Assembly: GCF_019464495.1 (NCBI RefSeq)
Contig: NZ_CP080492.1
Coordinates: forward strand, 3,224,001 to 3,288,000
Source of the DNA: Leucobacter luti
Lineage (GTDB): Bacteria; Actinomycetota; Actinomycetes; Actinomycetales; Microbacteriaceae
Reading direction: 5' to 3'
Length of the DNA stretch: 64,000 bases
Of this stretch, positions 8,624 to 17,326 are shown one piece after another (within the stretch, counting starts at the first letter, position 1; every line of letters begins with the position of its first letter). The position numbers and the translations under genes are program-made. The notes beneath the pieces were generated by a model. That model was not told the origin of the DNA, did not search any database, and saw only the letters and a program-made list of their open reading frames with translations.

Positions 8624-10392
8624 GATCCCAACTCCGCATCTCCCATGTACGCCGCGATGACGGCGGGGTTTTCGAGCACTTCCCGCTGCTGCCCCTGTGC
8701 GAGCACGCGGCCAAAGTCGAGCACGGTGATCTCAGTGCACACGGTGCGCACCAGATCTAGGTCGTGCTCAATGATCACGATCGCCGTGTCGAAGCGCGAT
8801 GGGATCCGCGTGAGGCGCTGCCCGAACTGCAGGTGCTCCTCGTGTGAGAGCCCGGCCGCGGGCTCATCCAGGATGAGCACCTTCGGTCCTGAGAGCACGG
8901 CAGCAGCCACTTCAATCAGGCGGCGCGTGCCAACATCTACGTTCGAGAGGTGTTCCTCCGGAGGGGGGCAGCCGAGGAACGCGAGCGCCTCCGCGAGCTC
9001 ATCGTGGTCGAGCCTGCGCCGCGCAACGAAGCGCACATACGCCTCGACGGTCAGCTGCGGCGGAACGCGATCCTGCTGGAACGTGCGTCGCAGCCCCCGC
9101 CTGGCGCGTGCGGCGGGGACCAGCTGGGTGATGTCCTCGCCGTCGAGCAGCACGGTACCCGTGTGCTGTGGGAGGAACCCGCTCACCGCGTCGACAAACG
9201 TTGATTTGCCAGCACCGTTCGGGCCGATGAGCCCCATGATCGTGCGCGGTTGCACCGCGAGGGACACCTCGCTGAGCGCTTTGAGCGCGCCGAACTCGAC
9301 GCCGAGCCCACGAACCTCAAGCACGGGTCCAGCATCTGCCGGCACGGGGAGCGCCGCCTCAGGCACTGCGAACGCGTCAAGCGCGGTCGTGGTGGCGTCC
9401 TCGGTCGCAGCGGCTGCGGCCGCAACAATCGCAGCCTGCCGTCGCTTCACTCTGGTGCGGAATGCACCCCGTATGGCCTCGCCGAGGTTCGAGCCGCTCG
9501 TGAGCGCCTGGATCCCCAGGAGACCAAAGACAACGAAGCCCCAGTCCTGCGGCACTCCCCAGCGCTTGAGGAGCTCGGGGACAAGCACCCAGAGGATGCC
9601 GCCGAAGATTGCCATGTCGATCAGGTACGCACCGCTCATCACCGCGAGGATGTAGAGCGCGAGCGACTGAATCGGTGTGAAGCTCGAGGCGTAGGGGATT
9701 CCCACCTGGCCTGCGAGCAGTCCACCGGAAACACCTCCGAGCGCCGCGCTCACTGCGAATGCGGAGAGCTTCGCGAGGCGGACGCTCTGGCCCACAGCCG
9801 CCGTGCCGCGCTCGGAGAACGCGACGGCTTTCCAGCTGCTGCCGATTCGGCTGCGCTGCAGCAGGAATACCCCAAGCGCGCAGACGACGAGCACGATCGC
9901 GCAGAAGAAGAAGTACTCACGATCGCTTGAGAAGAGCGCCGGCCTCTCCACTGAGACGCCGTCGGTTTGGCCAGGGAACTGCGTCTGCACAAGCATGACG
10001 TCGAATGCCGCAGCAAAGCCGAGGGTGACGACCGCGAGGTTCACGCCGCGCAAGCGCAGCGCTGGCAAGCCGATCAGAATCCCCGCGAGTCCTGCGACGA
10101 GGCCGCCAGCAATCAGCCACACGATGAATCCGCCTGGAGCCTCCTGGACGTTGAGCCAGGCGACGACCCACGCGCCGATAGCCCCGAAGGTGAGCTGGCA
10201 GAGCGCGATGATGCCTGCGGAGCCGGTGACCACCCCGAGCCCAAGCACCGCAATACTGGCAGTGACCATGCTGATGGCGAGGTACACGACGTACCCCGAG
10301 AGCCCGACGCTGAGCGCCCACCCCAGTACGAGGGCGAGCACGGCGATGGCGATGGGCGCGAGTGTGCGCACGCGACGGTTAGCGAGCAGCAT
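8620..10392 (-). CDS. LivM-LivG fusion: ABC permease joined to ATPase
   Basis: A 590-residue protein that joins two normally separate subunits. Residues 1 to about 310 are a LivM-type permease with many hydrophobic segments and the conserved LRLRGVNLAVVTLGFA loop; after an Ala-rich linker (about 310-345) comes a LivG-type ATPase with Walker A GPNGAGKST and Walker B VLILDEPAAGLS. The C-loop is degenerate: where LivG normally has an LSxG-like signature, it reads SNVDVGTRRLIEVA. The start overlaps the livH stop by 14 bases. LivMG fusions are known in actinobacteria. Family assignment is firm. Confidence 0.92.
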   Translation of the reverse strand: MLLANRRVRTLAPIAIAVLALVLGWALSVGLSGYVVYLAISMVTASIAVLGLGVVTGSAGIIALCQLTFGAIGAWVVAWLNVQEAPGGFIVWLIAGGLVAGLAGILIGLPALRLRGVNLAVVTLGFAAAFDVMLVQTQFPGQTDGVSVERPALFSSDREYFFFCAIVLVVCALGVFLLQRSRIGSSWKAVAFSERGTAAVGQSVRLAKLSAFAVSAALGGVSGGLLAGQVGIPYASSFTPIQSLALYILAVMSGAYLIDMAIFGGILWVLVPELLKRWGVPQDWGFVVFGLLGIQALTSGSNLGEAIRGAFRTRVKRRQAAIVAAAAAATEDATTTALDAFAVPEAALPVPADAGPVLEVRGLGVEFGALKALSEVSLAVQPRTIMGLIGPNGAGKSTFVDAVSGFLPQHTGTVLLDGEDITQLVPAARARRGLRRTFQQDRVPPQLTVEAYVRFVARRRLDHDELAEALAFLGCPPPEEHLSNVDVGTRRLIEVAAAVLSGPKVLILDEPAAGLSHEEHLQFGQRLTRIPSRFDTAIVIIEHDLDLVRTVCTEITVLDFGRVLAQGQQREVLENPAVIAAYMGDAELGS

Positions 10393-11254
10393 CCCACACC
10401 TCCTTCCGCTGCGACCAGAGCAGCAGGATAACGATGAACAGGAACGGAATGAAGTTGCGCACCAGCGTGAGTTCGCTGATCTGCGCGACGATACCGTTGA
10501 TGAGTCCGAGTAGGAGACCGCCGACGACCGCGAGGTCGAGTCGGTTGAAACCGCCGAGGAGAGCGGCCGCTGCTGCGGGAATGATGAGCATGGAGAGGCT
10601 CACTGCGTCATTCGACTGTGTCGGCGCGATGATGAGCACGGTGATCGCGCCGATCGCGCCGGTCACCGCCCACACGCCGATGGAGAGTGGCTTTGACGCA
10701 ATTCCGATCAGTTCTGCCGTCGTCGGCCGATCTGACAGGGCACGAAGCTTCGTGCCGACGGTCGTCTTCCGGAGGAGGAGCGCTGCGCCCGCCGCGACGA
10801 TGATCGCGAGACTGACGGTGACGACCGTCACCCAACTCACCACGACGCCGGCGATCGAGAATGCTGGTCCGTTCAGGATCGGTTCGAACGGTTTGGGCTT
10901 GTTGCCAAACAGAATGTACGACAGTGACATGAGGAGCAGGAACGGGGCGACGGTCATGGCCGAACGCTTCGATAGATCCGCTTCGGACAGCCACGTGGCG
11001 GCGATCCAGCCGATCACGGCGCTGAGGAGTGCGCCGACGATCACACCGGCGACCGTGGCGAGCCATACGGGAATGCCGAGCTTGCTCGCAAACCAGACAG
11101 CGATGAATGCGGCGAACATGCCGGTGGCAGCCTGCGCGAAGTTGACGACGCGTACAAGCCGCGACATCAGTGTGAGGGTCACCGCGAACACGGCGTACAC
11201 ACCACCGGCGGCGAGTCCGGAGAGCGCGCCCTGCAGGAGTGCGCCGCCGTTCAC
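10379..11254 (-). CDS. livH: Branched-chain-type ABC transporter permease (LivH)
   Basis: Inner-membrane permease of 291 residues with about eight hydrophobic segments and the LivH N-terminal pattern LSGLAAGGVYAVFAVTLTL followed by RVVNFAQ. The start is GTG at 11254. It lies 131 bases downstream of livK, and that gap holds an 18-bp perfect hairpin (11333-11378), which may set a lower expression level for the membrane subunits than for the binding protein. Confidence 0.92.
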   Translation of the reverse strand: MNGGALLQGALSGLAAGGVYAVFAVTLTLMSRLVRVVNFAQAATGMFAAFIAVWFASKLGIPVWLATVAGVIVGALLSAVIGWIAATWLSEADLSKRSAMTVAPFLLLMSLSYILFGNKPKPFEPILNGPAFSIAGVVVSWVTVVTVSLAIIVAAGAALLLRKTTVGTKLRALSDRPTTAELIGIASKPLSIGVWAVTGAIGAITVLIIAPTQSNDAVSLSMLIIPAAAAALLGGFNRLDLAVVGGLLLGLINGIVAQISELTLVRNFIPFLFIVILLLWSQRKEVWDAAR

Positions 11255-11332
11255 GAGTGAGTATCCCGGTGTGCTGGGGAGGTGCGTTGAGTATGCATGG
11301 GGTCCTTCTGGTCAAGCAAACGTGACGGAACT

Positions 11333-11378
11333 GTCGCACCCGCCGCCACCGGGGACACACGGTGGCGGCGGGTGCGAC
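11333..11378 (-). terminator. Intercistronic hairpin between livK and livH
   Basis: Perfect 18-bp inverted repeat (11333-11350 and 11361-11378) with a 10-base loop, GC-rich and without a T tract. It lies inside a same-strand operon, so partial termination or mRNA stabilisation of the upstream livK message is more likely than full termination. Confidence 0.7.
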
Positions 11379-11385
11379 GCGTGGT

Positions 11386-12570
11386 TTACGCCGCTGGGAT
11401 GGTCAGCCAGTCGTCGGCTGCTTTCTCCCACGCCTTGGTGCCGGATTTCAGCACGACGGGCCAACCGCCCGGCTCGAATTCCTGAGCCGCGATCTTGTCG
11501 AACTGGTACGAGTACGCGATCATGTCGTTGTCGATCGGCTTCATGTCCGAGAGCGCCTGGTTCACACTGTCGCGAGTGATGTCACCTTCAATGCTCTTGA
11601 GCGCTTCCACCATGAACGTCGCTGCGAGGTAGCCGCCCTGGCTGAAGGAGGTGAGCGTGATGTCGTTCTCCTCCATTAGCGCCTTCCAGTCCGCGTTGAT
11701 GTCGTTATCCTCGGTGAACGGGAAGAACTCGGCGGGCACGTACACGCCTGCACCACTGTTCTCCACGGCGGCAGCGAAGCTCTCGCTGTAGACCGAGGTC
11801 AGGAACAGGAATGACACGTCGTCCCAGCCCTGCTGATTCGCAGCCTTGATCTGGCCGATCGCATCCGGCTCGACCGCGTTGCTGACGATTGCGTCACAGC
11901 CGGCCTCCTTGGCCTTCACGATGTACGGCGTGTAGTCCGCCCCGCCGTACGGCACCGTGTCGTCGATGAGCGTCGGCTTCTTCCCGGTAATTTCGCTCCA
12001 GCGGTCTACGGCAGCGGCGTACGCCGGGCCGGTCGATCCGATCACGCTCGTGAACACGCAGAGGCTCTCGAGTCCGAGTTCCTCTGAACCGTAGAGCATC
12101 GTGAGTGTGGTGTCGTTGAACGGGCCGATGTTGGCCGGTGCAATGTTCGGTGAGCTGAAACAGCCCGGATCGACACCAATGCCCTGGATCGAGCGCACGT
12201 TTTCCTGCTCGTAGTACTTCGCGTTGATCTCGCAGTCGAGGAGCGAGGCTCCTCCGACGAGGCCGACCACCTCGTCGCTGCCAATGAGCTCGCGCGCCGA
12301 GGCCGTCGCGGTTGCAGGATCGGCCTTGTCATCCATGGCCTTGTATTCAATCTTGTGACCGTTGATGCCGCCATCAGCGTTGACCTTGTCGAACACCGCG
12401 GCTGCGGCCTCCGAGGCTTCGGGGAACGTGGCTGGACCACTGATCGTGTTGACCGAACCGAGCTTGATGGGGGCGCCTTCGCCCCCATCACCGGTGCCGC
12501 CTGCGCAGCCGGACAATACGAGTGCCGCCGCGGCGGTCAACGCCGCGGCGCTTGCAAAGCGAATGTTCAT
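11386..12570 (-). CDS. livK: ABC transporter substrate-binding lipoprotein (LivK/Peripla_BP_6)
   Basis: Extracytoplasmic ligand-binding protein of 394 residues, anchored as a lipoprotein: the N-terminus has a short charged region, an Ala/Leu-rich core and the lipobox LVLSGC with Cys22. The mature part begins IKLGSVNTISGP and has the type I periplasmic-binding fold typical of branched-chain amino acid and amide receptors. First transporter subunit in the operon, after the MoaF-like gene. Ligand unknown; the neighbouring kinase and class III aminotransferase suggest an amino compound. Confidence 0.92.
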   Translation of the reverse strand: MNIRFASAAALTAAAALVLSGCAGGTGDGGEGAPIKLGSVNTISGPATFPEASEAAAAVFDKVNADGGINGHKIEYKAMDDKADPATATASARELIGSDEVVGLVGGASLLDCEINAKYYEQENVRSIQGIGVDPGCFSSPNIAPANIGPFNDTTLTMLYGSEELGLESLCVFTSVIGSTGPAYAAAVDRWSEITGKKPTLIDDTVPYGGADYTPYIVKAKEAGCDAIVSNAVEPDAIGQIKAANQQGWDDVSFLFLTSVYSESFAAAVENSGAGVYVPAEFFPFTEDNDINADWKALMEENDITLTSFSQGGYLAATFMVEALKSIEGDITRDSVNQALSDMKPIDNDMIAYSYQFDKIAAQEFEPGGWPVVLKSGTKAWEKAADDWLTIPAA

Positions 12571-12651
12571 GAGGGGTCCTCTCGAAAGGGAAATAGAGCA
12601 GGATGAGATGAAACGAAATGTGCACGCCGCGAGCGTGCCGACGGCACCGGG

Positions 12652-13536
12652 CTACACGGGCTGGACGTCCGGGTACTCGACGGATCCGATGGGGTAGATG
12701 TGTCCGCCAGCACGCGAGTGCTCCGCGGCGCCGTCGCCGGCAATCCCGAGGAACGCGCCCGTGGTGCGCAGCTGGTAGCCGAGATCGTGGAGCCAAACGC
12801 TGGCCACGGCGATCCTGAATTCGCGGAAACAAAACAAGTAGAGCCCATCAGCGAACTTCCAGACCGTAGAAAGATCCGTGTCGCCGTGCCCCCGCTGCAC
12901 CCCCTGCACGCACTGCCAGGCGTACCGTTCACTGGACATGTAGACGTGCTCGTAGAGATGGAACGGGCTGTAGCGGTACAGATTGCGCTTGCCAATGAGA
13001 TCGCGTGACGGAGCTGGAACCTCGCCAGTGGGAGATCCGGCGCCGGTCACGGCTGACCAGAACCGCTGGCCGACGCGGGGCTCCGCACCCGATCCCTCCG
13101 GGCCGATCAGGGACCGAGTGACGAGTGCGCGATGAGTGGTGTCCGAGTAAACGATTGAGAGCGCTTCACGCTCGCGCGACTCGAGTGGCAGGTGTACGAA
13201 GACGACATCCTCGCGGACCCGCACCGCGTCGTAGGGGTCAACAAGCTCTCCGTCAGTGGAGATCGCGTCAGAGGCGCTGCTTTCTCCGGCATCTCCGGCA
13301 TTTCCGGCATCACTGGCATTTCCGAGAGCGCTCGCCGCAGCAGTGGCGCTCCACCGCACGGTTTCCTCGCTGAACGCCAGCGCGATGACGGTTCCGTCGT
13401 CGAGTGTCAGGGCGAGCTCCACGCCAGCCAGCGAAACATCAGGAAGGCGGAACGTGTCGATCCCCGCGGCGAACTCGTCGTAGCTGCGCCACTTCGCTGG
13501 GTCCGCTGCGGTGGTGTCCGGGCTGGGCATCGTCAT
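12652..13536 (-). CDS. MoaF-like protein
   Basis: 294 residues in two similar beta-rich (lipocalin-like) halves: the first contains ALTLDDGTVIALAFSEETVRW, the second the sequences VQRGHGDTDLSTVWKFADGL and HIYPIGSVEYPD. This layout resembles MoaF (N- and C-terminal MoaF domains), annotated as molybdenum-cofactor or monoamine-regulon associated, with no firm biochemical role. I chose the ATG at 13536 because AGGAGT lies about 7 bases before it; a GTG at 13545 would overlap that ribosome site. A nonamer repeat encodes a variable Gly/Asn/Ala/Asp linker between the halves. First gene of the liv operon on the minus strand. Confidence 0.65.
   Translation of the reverse strand: MTMPSPDTTAADPAKWRSYDEFAAGIDTFRLPDVSLAGVELALTLDDGTVIALAFSEETVRWSATAAASALGNASDAGNAGDAGESSASDAISTDGELVDPYDAVRVREDVVFVHLPLESREREALSIVYSDTTHRALVTRSLIGPEGSGAEPRVGQRFWSAVTGAGSPTGEVPAPSRDLIGKRNLYRYSPFHLYEHVYMSSERYAWQCVQGVQRGHGDTDLSTVWKFADGLYLFCFREFRIAVASVWLHDLGYQLRTTGAFLGIAGDGAAEHSRAGGHIYPIGSVEYPDVQPV
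13283..13327. repeat. Nonamer tandem repeat inside the MoaF-like gene
   Basis: About four and a half copies of a 9-bp unit close to TCTCCGGCA, the later units diverged. On the minus strand it encodes a flexible linker of Gly, Ala, Asn, Asp and Ser between the two halves of the MoaF-like protein. Confidence 0.75.
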
Positions 13537-13626
13537 GGGTGTCACTCCTGTGTGTCGCGCTGCATGGCAGGGACGGGTGACTCCAGCTGAGAGATCTGCG
13601 GGCGTCAGTGCCCGTCCTGATCAGAA

Positions 13627-13643
13627 CTGTACGCAGCGTACAG
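13627..13643. promoter_or_regulatory. Operator-like palindrome upstream of the MoaF-liv operon
   Basis: CTGTACGCAGCGTACAG, a perfect 7-bp inverted repeat with a 3-base centre, lies 91 bases upstream of the MoaF-like start. It matches 14 of 17 positions of the site at 17258-17274 next to a TetR gene, so the same regulator probably binds both. Confidence 0.65.
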
Positions 13644-13831
13644 ATTGAGCGCAGCGGGTTTTCGCAGGGCTTGCCGCCAGAATCAACGGCCGTGCTCTGC
13701 AAGACAACGAGTGTCACGGAACGGTTGCGGGCACGGCGGATTACGGCGCCGGTGATCGCGCGAGACCGCGGGTGCAGCGGAAACCACTCTGCGTGCGCGT
13801 GACGCAGACGTCAACTGAGGAGCGACCGGAG

Positions 13832-14794
13832 CTAGCCTAGGCGGAGTTCGCTCGGCGAGGCCCCATACGCCGCTTTGAAGACCCGGCTAAAGTGCGCGGC
13901 GTCAGGGAAACCCCATCGGCTCGCGATCGCGGACACGGTGCGGTCCGCGAGGACGGGATCGAGCAAATCCGTGCGGCAGCGCTCCAAGCGTCGCTCACGG
14001 ATCCACGTCGACACCGTCGTCTCCGCCTGGCGGAACAGTGCGTGCAAGTGCCGCGTTGAGATGTAGTGGGCCGCAGCGATTGACCCGGGTGAGAGTTCCG
14101 CCGAGGCGAGATGGAGATCGATGTACGCGGTGATCTTTTGCAGCAGCACCTGGTGTGGATCGCGCTGCGCGGGATCGGCGTCGAGGATGCTGGAGAACAG
14201 CGTGCCCATGAGGTCGAGGCTCGTGTGCGCGAGCTTGGCACGCACCCGCGAATCGAGTGGCGCAAGCTGAGCGGGGAACTGTGACAGGAACGCGGAGACG
14301 ACCGGTGCGAGGCCGCGGTTCTCATTTCCGAGCGAGACGGCGGTGAGTTGCTCGGTGAAGGGGATTGGCAGATCAATCCGATCCTTTGGGAACATCATGA
14401 TGAGGTTGCGGAATTCCTCGCCGAAGAGCAGCGAATACGGGCGCGACGTGTCGTACACCGAGAGATCACCTGCACGCATCACGAGCTCGCGCCCGTCTTG
14501 CACCAGGATGCTGGACCCGGCGAGCAATAGGCTCACCTTGTAGTATCCGCTGCCGCCGTCCGCAATGTTCTCTGGAGTTCGCTCAACGAGGTGGGGGCGG
14601 GCGGCAACCTCCGTGAATACGACGTCGTCTGCGTGCGCTGAGGCGGTGCGACCCACGAATGGTTCGTCTCGCTCGGTCGTGATCTTGAGCGGCACGAACG
14701 AGGAACTCACCAGGCTTCGAAACTCAGCGAGCCCGTCGGCCTGCGCGGGGCGGTTGCCCTGGCGTGACGGGTGCTGTGGTTCAGCGATTCGCAT
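13832..14794 (-). CDS. AraC family transcriptional regulator
   Basis: DNA-binding regulator of 320 residues. The N-terminal 190 or so residues form a cupin-like sensor domain of the AraC_binding_2 type (SLLLAGSSILVQDGRELVMRAGDLSVYD). The last 100 residues carry the double helix-turn-helix with ISTRHLHALFRQ and the second-helix signature WGFPDAAHFSRVFKAAYGASPSEL. It stands between the class III aminotransferase and the MoaF-liv operon on the same strand. Likely target is one of these operons, with a catabolic intermediate as ligand; this is inference from position. Confidence 0.92.
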   Translation of the reverse strand: MRIAEPQHPSRQGNRPAQADGLAEFRSLVSSSFVPLKITTERDEPFVGRTASAHADDVVFTEVAARPHLVERTPENIADGGSGYYKVSLLLAGSSILVQDGRELVMRAGDLSVYDTSRPYSLLFGEEFRNLIMMFPKDRIDLPIPFTEQLTAVSLGNENRGLAPVVSAFLSQFPAQLAPLDSRVRAKLAHTSLDLMGTLFSSILDADPAQRDPHQVLLQKITAYIDLHLASAELSPGSIAAAHYISTRHLHALFRQAETTVSTWIRERRLERCRTDLLDPVLADRTVSAIASRWGFPDAAHFSRVFKAAYGASPSELRLG

Positions 14795-14879
14795 GCCTCA
14801 TCACCTCACTGCTTGAGTCCTGCGGCCGGGGCTGGCAGTACATGGGGCCCCTGCGCCGCTCTTCCCGAGAGGATACACC

Positions 14880-16148
14880 CTAAATTTCCGAGAGTGCGTC
14901 GTCGAGGGCATCGAGCAGCAGGGGGAGCTCGGCCGCGCCGAAGGCGAGCGGCGGTCGTACCTTCAGGACGCTCTCATTGCGCCCGATCCGCGAGATCAAC
15001 ACGTGCCGTGCCTTCATCGCTTCAACGACCTGTTTGGCAAGCTCGGGAGCTGGCGCCCCGTCAACCGCGAAGTCAAGGCCGAGGAACATGCCCGTGCCCT
15101 TCGCCGCACGCACGAAGTCGTATCGAGCTGCACACGCCTCCAACCGCGTCCGTGCCGCAGCGCCGAGAGATGCTGCGCGCGCCTGCAGCTGCTCAGCCGC
15201 CATTTCCTGGAGCACGGCCTCGCCGACCGCCGCAGACACCGGGTTGGCTGCAAACGTGTTGAAGAACTCGTTGTGGGAGCCGAACTCATCGAGCACGGCC
15301 TCGCTGGTCACCACTGCGGACATGGGGTGACCGTTGCCCATGGGTTTCCCGAGGGTGACCAGATCTGGATCCATCCCAGTGGCAGCGTGGCCCCACATGT
15401 GGCTGCCGGTGCGGCCGAATCCGCTCTGTACTTCGTCAGCGATCACGAGACCGCCCGCCGCCCGCACGCGCTGCACGATCCCTGCGACCAGGCCGGACGG
15501 GATGCGGGGCATGCCCTCCGTCGAGAACAGCGGGTCGAAGAGGCTTGCAGAGAGCCCGAAGCCCGCTTCCTGCAGCGAAGCGATGGCGGCGTCCAACTCA
15601 GCGAGAGTGGCGGCGAGCACCTCGGACTCGGGGCGCGGATCGCTGTCGAGATCCGGGATTCGGAGTGTTCGCACGTGCGCCCCGAGCGGCTCGCGGGTCT
15701 TCAACCCCGTGGTGAGTTGCGCCAGCGTGATGGTGGTGCCGTGGTAGCTGTAGTCAGACACGATGATCCCTGTGGCGCCGGTCAGCTGTCGCGCGATCCG
15801 GATCGCGAGTTCGTTGGCCTCTGAGCCGGAGTTGCCGTAGAGCACTCGGTCGAGTTTCGGGGCGAACGTCGCGAGCAGTTGCTCCGAGTAGTCCACGATG
15901 CGCTCATTGAGGTAGCGCGTGTGGATGTTGAGCGTGGCGGCCTGCTCATGCATCGCGCGCACGACCCGCTCGTTGGTGTGGCCCACGTGTGGCACATTGT
16001 TATAGCCATCGAGATAGCGCAAACCAGACGCTTCGGTGAGCCACACGCCGGAGGCGGAGACAAACTGCAGCGGCTCGGTGTAGAAGAGTGGCGAGTATGG
16101 GCCGATCGTGCGGTTGCGACGTGCGATCAGTGCGGCGTTCGAGGTCAT
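14880..16148 (-). CDS. Class III aminotransferase-fold enzyme, AGXT2L (phospho-lyase)-like
   Basis: PLP-dependent enzyme of 422 residues. GNSGSEAN at 105-112 binds the cofactor phosphate, YHGTT is at 145-149, Asp238 in ADEVQSGFGRTG contacts the pyridine nitrogen, and the Schiff-base Lys268 sits in TLGKPMGNGHP. The GKPxGNGHP form is typical of the AGXT2-like group, which includes ethanolamine-phosphate and phosphohydroxylysine phospho-lyases as well as true aminotransferases. An APH-fold kinase lies 53 bases upstream on the same strand, which favours a phospho-lyase acting on the kinase product. I chose the ATG at 16148; the earlier in-frame extension has no family similarity. Confidence 0.85.
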   Translation of the reverse strand: MTSNAALIARRNRTIGPYSPLFYTEPLQFVSASGVWLTEASGLRYLDGYNNVPHVGHTNERVVRAMHEQAATLNIHTRYLNERIVDYSEQLLATFAPKLDRVLYGNSGSEANELAIRIARQLTGATGIIVSDYSYHGTTITLAQLTTGLKTREPLGAHVRTLRIPDLDSDPRPESEVLAATLAELDAAIASLQEAGFGLSASLFDPLFSTEGMPRIPSGLVAGIVQRVRAAGGLVIADEVQSGFGRTGSHMWGHAATGMDPDLVTLGKPMGNGHPMSAVVTSEAVLDEFGSHNEFFNTFAANPVSAAVGEAVLQEMAAEQLQARAASLGAAARTRLEACAARYDFVRAAKGTGMFLGLDFAVDGAPAPELAKQVVEAMKARHVLISRIGRNESVLKVRPPLAFGAAELPLLLDALDDALSEI

Positions 16149-16201
16149 GCGGAGCTCCTGAGGCTGAGAGGTGCGGTGAGTGCCGTGCGGGCGGGATCGG
16201 A

Positions 16202-17206
16202 TCACGAGGTGGCGATGAGCTCGCGCGCCATCTGCACGACGTGCGGGAGCACGGTTGCGGCGAGCCAGTCTGCCGTGGGCTCGCCCCGGCGATCTGCTGC
16301 CCACCCGAGGTAGGTCAGTCCGCGGGCCAGGAGGATCGCCGGGAAGGCGGCGTGATCGGCGGCGTCGAGCGGGCGGACTGCCTCATACCCGGTAAATAGC
16401 GCTGCGCGGTACTCTGCCGCTCGAGGGTGGGGTGTGAAGAAGAAGATCGCGGTGGCGAGGTCGAACAGATGCCACCCCGTTGCGAAATCGTCGAAGTCGA
16501 TGAGCACGAGTCCATCTGGAGTGCGGAGCACATTTTCTGGTGTGAGATCGGCGTGGATCGGACCGAAGCGATGAGCCGGAGTACCGTACGCTGTGAGCGT
16601 CTCTCGGATCTGGGCGATTGCGGCGGTCACGTCTTTTTTCGCGGCATCACTGAACTCTGCCAGGCGGAGGGGATCGCCCCAGGCGGGTGCGGGGCCGACG
16701 AGCCCGTCGAGATCCCAGTCATCGCGCGGAACAGCGAGTGCGTACCCGGATCGCTCGCTCGCGGTGTGCACTTCGGCAGCAAGCGTGCCCAGCTGAGCGA
16801 AATCAGCTGACGGGAGATCGGCGGTGCCGGCGACTGCCGTGCGCTCATCGCCAAAATCACCGCTGTTGACGAGCTTGTGCTGGAGATCGACCTGGTGGGC
16901 TCCTCCCGGAAGGTGAGCTCCGACCACGCAGAATCCGCGGCCGTCAAGTGTGGGGATGAAGCGGGGGACCGCGACCCCCTCTCCGCGGAGTGCCCGCACG
17001 AACTCGAGTTCGCACGCCAGCTCCGCGTCGCTGTGGTAGCCGCGTCGGTGAACGCGCAGCACGTAATCTGTGTTCGCGTCTGTGAGCGAAAACACGACGT
17101 TCTCGCGGTGTTTCAACAGTGTGAGTTCTGACTGGGCCGGGAGGCCGTACTGGGGGAGCGCCTCTCGGGCGAGCTCGATCGCGGCAGCGAGATCATCGGT
17201 GCTCAT
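16202..17206 (-). CDS. APH-fold small-molecule kinase (hydroxylysine/homoserine kinase-like)
   Basis: Phosphotransferase of 334 residues with the aminoglycoside phosphotransferase/choline kinase fold. The catalytic loop HADLTPEN covers residues 218-225 (Asp220 as base, Asn225 as metal ligand) and the metal-binding IDFDD covers 236-240. The N-lobe Lys region is less obvious. The family includes hydroxylysine kinase, homoserine kinase II and ethanolamine kinases, so a hydroxylated amine is a reasonable substrate class. First gene of an operon with the AGXT2L-like enzyme; its promoter overlaps an operator next to a divergent TetR gene. Confidence 0.85.
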   Translation of the reverse strand: MSTDDLAAAIELAREALPQYGLPAQSELTLLKHRENVVFSLTDANTDYVLRVHRRGYHSDAELACELEFVRALRGEGVAVPRFIPTLDGRGFCVVGAHLPGGAHQVDLQHKLVNSGDFGDERTAVAGTADLPSADFAQLGTLAAEVHTASERSGYALAVPRDDWDLDGLVGPAPAWGDPLRLAEFSDAAKKDVTAAIAQIRETLTAYGTPAHRFGPIHADLTPENVLRTPDGLVLIDFDDFATGWHLFDLATAIFFFTPHPRAAEYRAALFTGYEAVRPLDAADHAAFPAILLARGLTYLGWAADRRGEPTADWLAATVLPHVVQMARELIATS

Positions 17207-17257
17207 GTGGTCCTTTCATGTGTCCATGCCGTCCACCATTGGAGCGCGTGACACTTC

Positions 17258-17274
17258 CTGTACGCTGAGTATAG
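17258..17274. promoter_or_regulatory. TetR operator-like site between kinase and TetR genes
   Basis: CTGTACGCTGAGTATAG lies in the 120-bp divergent gap and matches 14 of 17 positions of the site at 13627-13643. It overlaps the -10 element of the kinase promoter, the expected position for repression by the divergent TetR protein. Confidence 0.65.
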
Positions 17275-17296
17275 AAAATGTACTCCGAGTTCACAA
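17268..17296 (-). promoter_or_regulatory. Sigma-70-type promoter for the kinase/phospho-lyase operon
   Basis: On the minus strand, -35 TTGTGA (17291-17296) and -10 TATACT (17268-17273) are separated by 17 bases, about 60 bases before the kinase start at 17206. The -10 lies within the operator-like site. Confidence 0.65.
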
Positions 17297-17326
17297 GTGT
17301 GCACCCTGCTGCGTAGAATGTGAGAT

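Noticed and set aside
8378-9655. 425-codon plus-strand open frame over livF and livMG
   Set aside because: Shadow frame rich in Ser, Arg and Thr, opposed by genes with Walker motifs.
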